This document shows positions 16,493-19,107 of a DNA stretch of 19,107 nt, piece by piece (within the stretch, counting starts at the first letter, position 1; every line of letters begins with the position of its first letter). The notes under the pieces were generated by a model. The model was not told where the DNA came from. It ran no database searches and worked only from the letters and a program-made list of their open reading frames with translations. This DNA comes from Pseudomonadota bacterium. GTDB lineage: Bacteria; Pseudomonadota; Alphaproteobacteria; Micropepsales; Micropepsaceae. The stretch is taken from positions 1 through 19,107 of the forward strand of contig JAKBAU010000029.1 of the NCBI GenBank assembly GCA_021808875.1, read 5' to 3'. Both the position numbers and the translations under genes were made by a program.

Positions 16493-17417
16493 GGCCGAGC
16501 GCGAACTGCGCGAAGTTCAGGCGCATTTCCGGCTACCAAGTGTTGGCCTGGTCGAAAAGGATATGCATGTCGTTCGCGCCATCGCCGCGATAGCGCAAAT
16601 CGATGCCGCTCCCTTCACCCTCGTTTTCGGCGGCGGCACTGCGCTGGCGCGGGCGCACAAGCTTGTAAGCAGAATGTCCGAGGATGTGGACTTCAAGATC
16701 GTGCCACGCCACGCCGCTGCGGTCAGCCGCACGATGTTGCGCCAACAACTTGGCGCTCTGCGGGGGCGGGTGACCAGTGCCCTTCGGGCGGCAGGTTTCG
16801 ACTTCGATCCCACGGATACGGCGACCACCCGGTCATGCAACGAGAGCCGCTACACGATCTGGCAATTGCCCTACGACAGCGTGCTCGGCAGCAGCGAGGG
16901 ACTGCGTCCGACGATCCAGGTCGAACTGACCTACGCACCGTTGCGTCTGCCTTCAATATCAAAGCCCGTCAGCTCATTCGTCTCTGAGGCATTCGAACGT
17001 CCGCCGGAGGTGGGTACGATGCCGTGCGTCAGTGTGACGGAAACCGCGGCGGAGAAGCTGATTTCGCTCACCCGCCGCACGGCTACGGAGCGGGCTGGCC
17101 TGAGCCGCGATCCCGACCCCGCGCTGGTGCGCCACATCTACGATCTGCATGCCATGCGCCACAACATCGACAGGAACCAACTGATCGACCTCGCCCGGCT
17201 GATCGCCGTCGCGGACGGGCAGGAATTCCGTAACCAATATCCTGCCTATGCCGCTGACATTGCCGGAGAGACCCGAGCCGCCGTCATGGCCCTGCAAATC
17301 GACCTCACCTATCGGCAGCGCTATGATGACTTCATATTGGCAATGGTGTACGGTGAACATCACGGATTCGAAACCGCGCTTGGAACCGTCACCGACTTGG
17401 CCAACGCAGTTTTCTAG
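16479..17417 (+). CDS. abiEii: AbiEii/AbiGii-type nucleotidyltransferase toxin
   Basis: About 312 aa from TTG 16479, which has GGAG (16468-16471) seven bases upstream; an ATG at 16464 is in frame but lacks a ribosome site. Nucleotidyltransferase motifs: VFGGGTALARAH (motif I, 49-60) and MSEDVDFKI (66-74), with metal-binding D69 and D71. Later family motifs are AAEKLISLTRR (190-200) and VRHIYDLHAM (217-226). AbiEii toxins are nucleotidyltransferases; studied relatives add nucleotides to tRNA acceptor ends or use GTP to cause growth arrest, giving abortive infection or plasmid stabilisation. All motifs are intact, so it is probably active. It is followed by hairpins including an intrinsic terminator at 17472-17492 and faces the integrase gene. 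The family assignment is confident; the substrate is unknown. Confidence 0.9.
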   Translation: MNGAEAERELREVQAHFRLPSVGLVEKDMHVVRAIAAIAQIDAAPFTLVFGGGTALARAHKLVSRMSEDVDFKIVPRHAAAVSRTMLRQQLGALRGRVTSALRAAGFDFDPTDTATTRSCNESRYTIWQLPYDSVLGSSEGLRPTIQVELTYAPLRLPSISKPVSSFVSEAFERPPEVGTMPCVSVTETAAEKLISLTRRTATERAGLSRDPDPALVRHIYDLHAMRHNIDRNQLIDLARLIAVADGQEFRNQYPAYAADIAGETRAAVMALQIDLTYRQRYDDFILAMVYGEHHGFETALGTVTDLANAVF

Positions 17418-17469
17418 CAAGGGTCGCAATAACAAAGACCCCATGGAGAACGGCGCTGAACGCCAGGTA

Positions 17470-17484
17470 GCGAGCCGCTGAACG
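17470..17484 (+). repeat. 15-bp direct repeat, right copy, flanking the AbiE module
   Basis: GCGAGCCGCTGAACG, identical to 15842-15856. Here it overlaps the intrinsic terminator stem, so shared hairpin function, rather than module insertion, could explain the identity. Confidence 0.55.
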
Positions 17485-17492
17485 GCTCTTTT
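17472..17492 (+). terminator. intrinsic terminator of the AbiE operon
   Basis: GAGCCG-CTGAA-CGGCTC (17472-17488), a perfect 6-bp GC-rich stem with five-base loop, is followed directly by TTTT. It lies 54 bp after the toxin stop and before the convergent integrase gene. A smaller hairpin GGCG-CTGAA-CGCC (17452-17464) sits just upstream. Confidence 0.7.
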
Positions 17493-17495
17493 GGG

Positions 17496-17540
17496 GGGAG
17501 ACCCTTCGGTCTCCCTGCCAGAGCCAGACCTTCGTCCGGC
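17496..17540. other. two further hairpins with CTTC loops between convergent genes
   Basis: GGGAGACC-CTTC-GGTCTCCC (17496-17515) is a perfect 8-bp stem. GCCAGAC-CTTC-GTCCGGC (17523-17540) has one mismatch. With the two CTGAA hairpins upstream they make four hairpins within 90 bp. They may block read-through from either side; neither has a T-run after it on the minus strand. Confidence 0.5.
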
Positions 17541-17558
17541 CATTTCAGATTCCCAGAG

Positions 17559-18866
17559 TCAGTCGTCGCCCACCTCGGCAGGTACTTGCCGACGGCTCGG
17601 TCTCTTCTTGCGTACATTGATCGCGGCGGCGTCGAGCGTGTGCTTGAGGTGCGCCGCGTAAAATTTCTCGATCATCTCCACGCTGGTGCGGCAGTTTTTC
17701 GCGACCTGGTAGATGTCGGCACCTTCCATGAGGCGCATACAGATATAGGTGTGGCGTAGGCAGTAGGCTTGGCGACGGTTCCCATCGCGATCGAACTTGA
17801 GTTTGGTGCGGTCCAGTACACCGTTGAAGAGCGAGACGTGATTTCCGGGAAAGACGTGATCTGTCGGCTGCGGATATTTGACCTCCTGCGGAGCAGGGGC
17901 GTCGCCTTTTTCGCCGCGGCGAATTCGGGCACGCTTGCCCTGAGGCGGTCCCGGTAGAGCGCGGGCAAGCAAGCGCTCGTACGGCTTGACAGCGCTCGGC
18001 GTGCTTTTGCAATAGCCGACGCCGCGCTTGCCTCGAACTTCGATTTCCAGAATTCTCTGACGCGTCGCGTCGTCCAGCACGATGGTCACGTCGCGATGTT
18101 GCAAGTTCCCGGCCTCGTCCGGTCGAAGCCCGGTATTGGCCAGGAAGAGAACATAGTCATGCACCTGTTCCGCATTCCAGCGATGATGCTCGTGGAACGG
18201 GTTCTTGGCGTATTCCCGCGTTGCCTCATAGAGCTGCTTATATTCGGCGGGGCTGAACCATGGGCGGTGAACGATCTTGCCCTGCGTCCGGTAGGGAGGA
18301 GACAGATCCGGCAGGTATGCGAGCCATCCGTGGCGAATGGCGGTTTTGAGGACTAGCCGTAGCGTCACGATTTCATCGTGGAGCGTGCTTCGTGCCGGTG
18401 GCTTATGAACGACCGGCTTGTCGGTTTTTGGTTTGGTTTTGTGAACAACACCTGCGGACGGAGTTGTTGCTCGATGCACCCGGTATTCCTGCACCTTGCC
18501 GGGTGTCACCTCGGAGAGACCCAAATCGCCGAAGAAGGGCAGTAGGTGGACGCGAAGCCGGATGCCATGGCCCTCGACCCAGCGAGGGCTGCGCTGGCCC
18601 TCGGTGATGACCTCGTATTCCTTCAGGAACTGGTCGGCGGCCTTGCTGAAAGTCTTCTCGGTCTTGAGCAGGCCGGCGCGGTCCTTGCCGCGAAGCGCCA
18701 TATACCAATCCTCGGCGACTTCCCTGGCCAGGGAGAGGCTGTCCGATTTCGTCGTCTGGCGGTGCTTCTTCCCTTTGAGGAAAGTCGAGCAATGCCAATT
18801 GTCGCCGTCACCTCTGCGATAGAGATGAACTTTCCCGCCTAAAATCGTGTGTGATTCATTGGTCAT
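17559..18866 (-). CDS. int: site-specific tyrosine recombinase (element integrase)
   Basis: A 435-aa protein from the ATG at 18866; an in-frame ATG at 18971 would add 35 residues but would run through the repeats near the tRNA and has no ribosome site, so the shorter form is preferred. Residues about 70-185 form the SAM-like core-binding domain (FSKAADQFLKEYE...). The catalytic domain has ANTGLRPDEAGNL (R248), the lysine-bearing beta-hairpin near 280-287, YCLRHTY (R371, H372) and the nucleophile in EMIEKFYAAH (Y403). The usual first His of 'HxLRH' is Tyr, as in other integrases of this branch. It is read away from the 3' end of tRNA-fMet, 143 bp away, the standard layout for an integrase whose attachment site lies in that tRNA. 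It joins and excises the element with a matching site at the far end. A basic C-terminal tail (KKRPSRR) follows the active site. Confidence 0.92.
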   Translation of the reverse strand: MTNESHTILGGKVHLYRRGDGDNWHCSTFLKGKKHRQTTKSDSLSLAREVAEDWYMALRGKDRAGLLKTEKTFSKAADQFLKEYEVITEGQRSPRWVEGHGIRLRVHLLPFFGDLGLSEVTPGKVQEYRVHRATTPSAGVVHKTKPKTDKPVVHKPPARSTLHDEIVTLRLVLKTAIRHGWLAYLPDLSPPYRTQGKIVHRPWFSPAEYKQLYEATREYAKNPFHEHHRWNAEQVHDYVLFLANTGLRPDEAGNLQHRDVTIVLDDATRQRILEIEVRGKRGVGYCKSTPSAVKPYERLLARALPGPPQGKRARIRRGEKGDAPAPQEVKYPQPTDHVFPGNHVSLFNGVLDRTKLKFDRDGNRRQAYCLRHTYICMRLMEGADIYQVAKNCRTSVEMIEKFYAAHLKHTLDAAAINVRKKRPSRRQVPAEVGDD

Positions 18867-18913
18867 CGCCTGAGCCGTTGCACAAGTTTCCACCTGAAAT
18901 ATGACAATCAGGT

Positions 18914-18967
18914 TTTGTGCCGGATGGCAAGCCATTTTGTGCCAGCTTTGTGCCACCGGTTTGTGGC
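18914..18967. repeat. short direct repeats between integrase and tRNA (candidate integrase arm-type sites)
   Basis: TTTGTGCC occurs exactly at 18914-18921, 18936-18943 and 18947-18954, and as TTTGTGGC at 18960-18967. They lie 43-96 bp from the tRNA 3' end, where lambda-type integrases usually bind arm sites or where an integrase autoregulates. Binding is inference. Confidence 0.5.
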
Positions 18968-19086
<119 letters not shown>

Positions 19087-19107
19087 TTGGTGGTGGTGAC
19101 CCCGCTG

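Overview
The window looks like the right-hand end of an integrated mobile element (integrative or conjugative type) in a GC-rich alphaproteobacterium. The lineage is an inference from base composition, codon use, the type of accessory genes and an initiator tRNA whose 29:41 pair is A:U. The right border is an intact initiator tRNA-fMet gene at 19010-19086 (minus strand). A tyrosine recombinase gene is read away from the tRNA 3' end, and short direct repeats lie between the two. The left border is not in the window: I see no second copy of the tRNA 3' end.

Left block (about 155-8153, all minus strand): four genes typical of the establishment and anti-restriction region of conjugative elements. 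In reading order they are a Toprim-domain protein, an ArdC-type antirestriction protein, a giant N6-adenine methylase/SNF2-like helicase fusion of 1709 aa, and a small conserved protein. Both the ArdC and Toprim genes are preceded by a shared GC-rich inverted-repeat element.

Middle block (8744-15649, plus strand): a compact three-gene operon divergent from the left block. It encodes a small sigma-factor-like protein with a TTG start behind a perfect Shine-Dalgarno sequence, a RapA/SNF2-type DEAH helicase, and a sacsin/Hsp90-type (GHKL) ATPase with a C-terminal zinc-finger or degenerate-HNH-like segment. The junctions are very tight: a 4-bp ATGA overlap, then a 1-bp gap with GGAGG inside the end of the helicase gene. 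The set resembles a phage-defence system, but I do not recognise it as a named one. It is the best candidate here for an undescribed system.

Right block (about 15650-17558): an AbiEi/AbiEii-type toxin-antitoxin pair with its own promoter, whose -10 box is bracketed by two copies of a 10-bp direct repeat (likely operator). The module is flanked on both sides by clusters of hairpins with the same CTGAA loop, and by a perfect 15-bp direct repeat. The downstream hairpins include an intrinsic terminator. The convergent integrase gene (17559-18866) and tRNA-fMet follow.

Taken together, the element carries genes to escape host restriction on entry, a candidate defence operon, an abortive-infection/stabilisation module and an integration module. 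Defence function of the middle operon is inferred from domain content and context; nothing in the sequence proves it.
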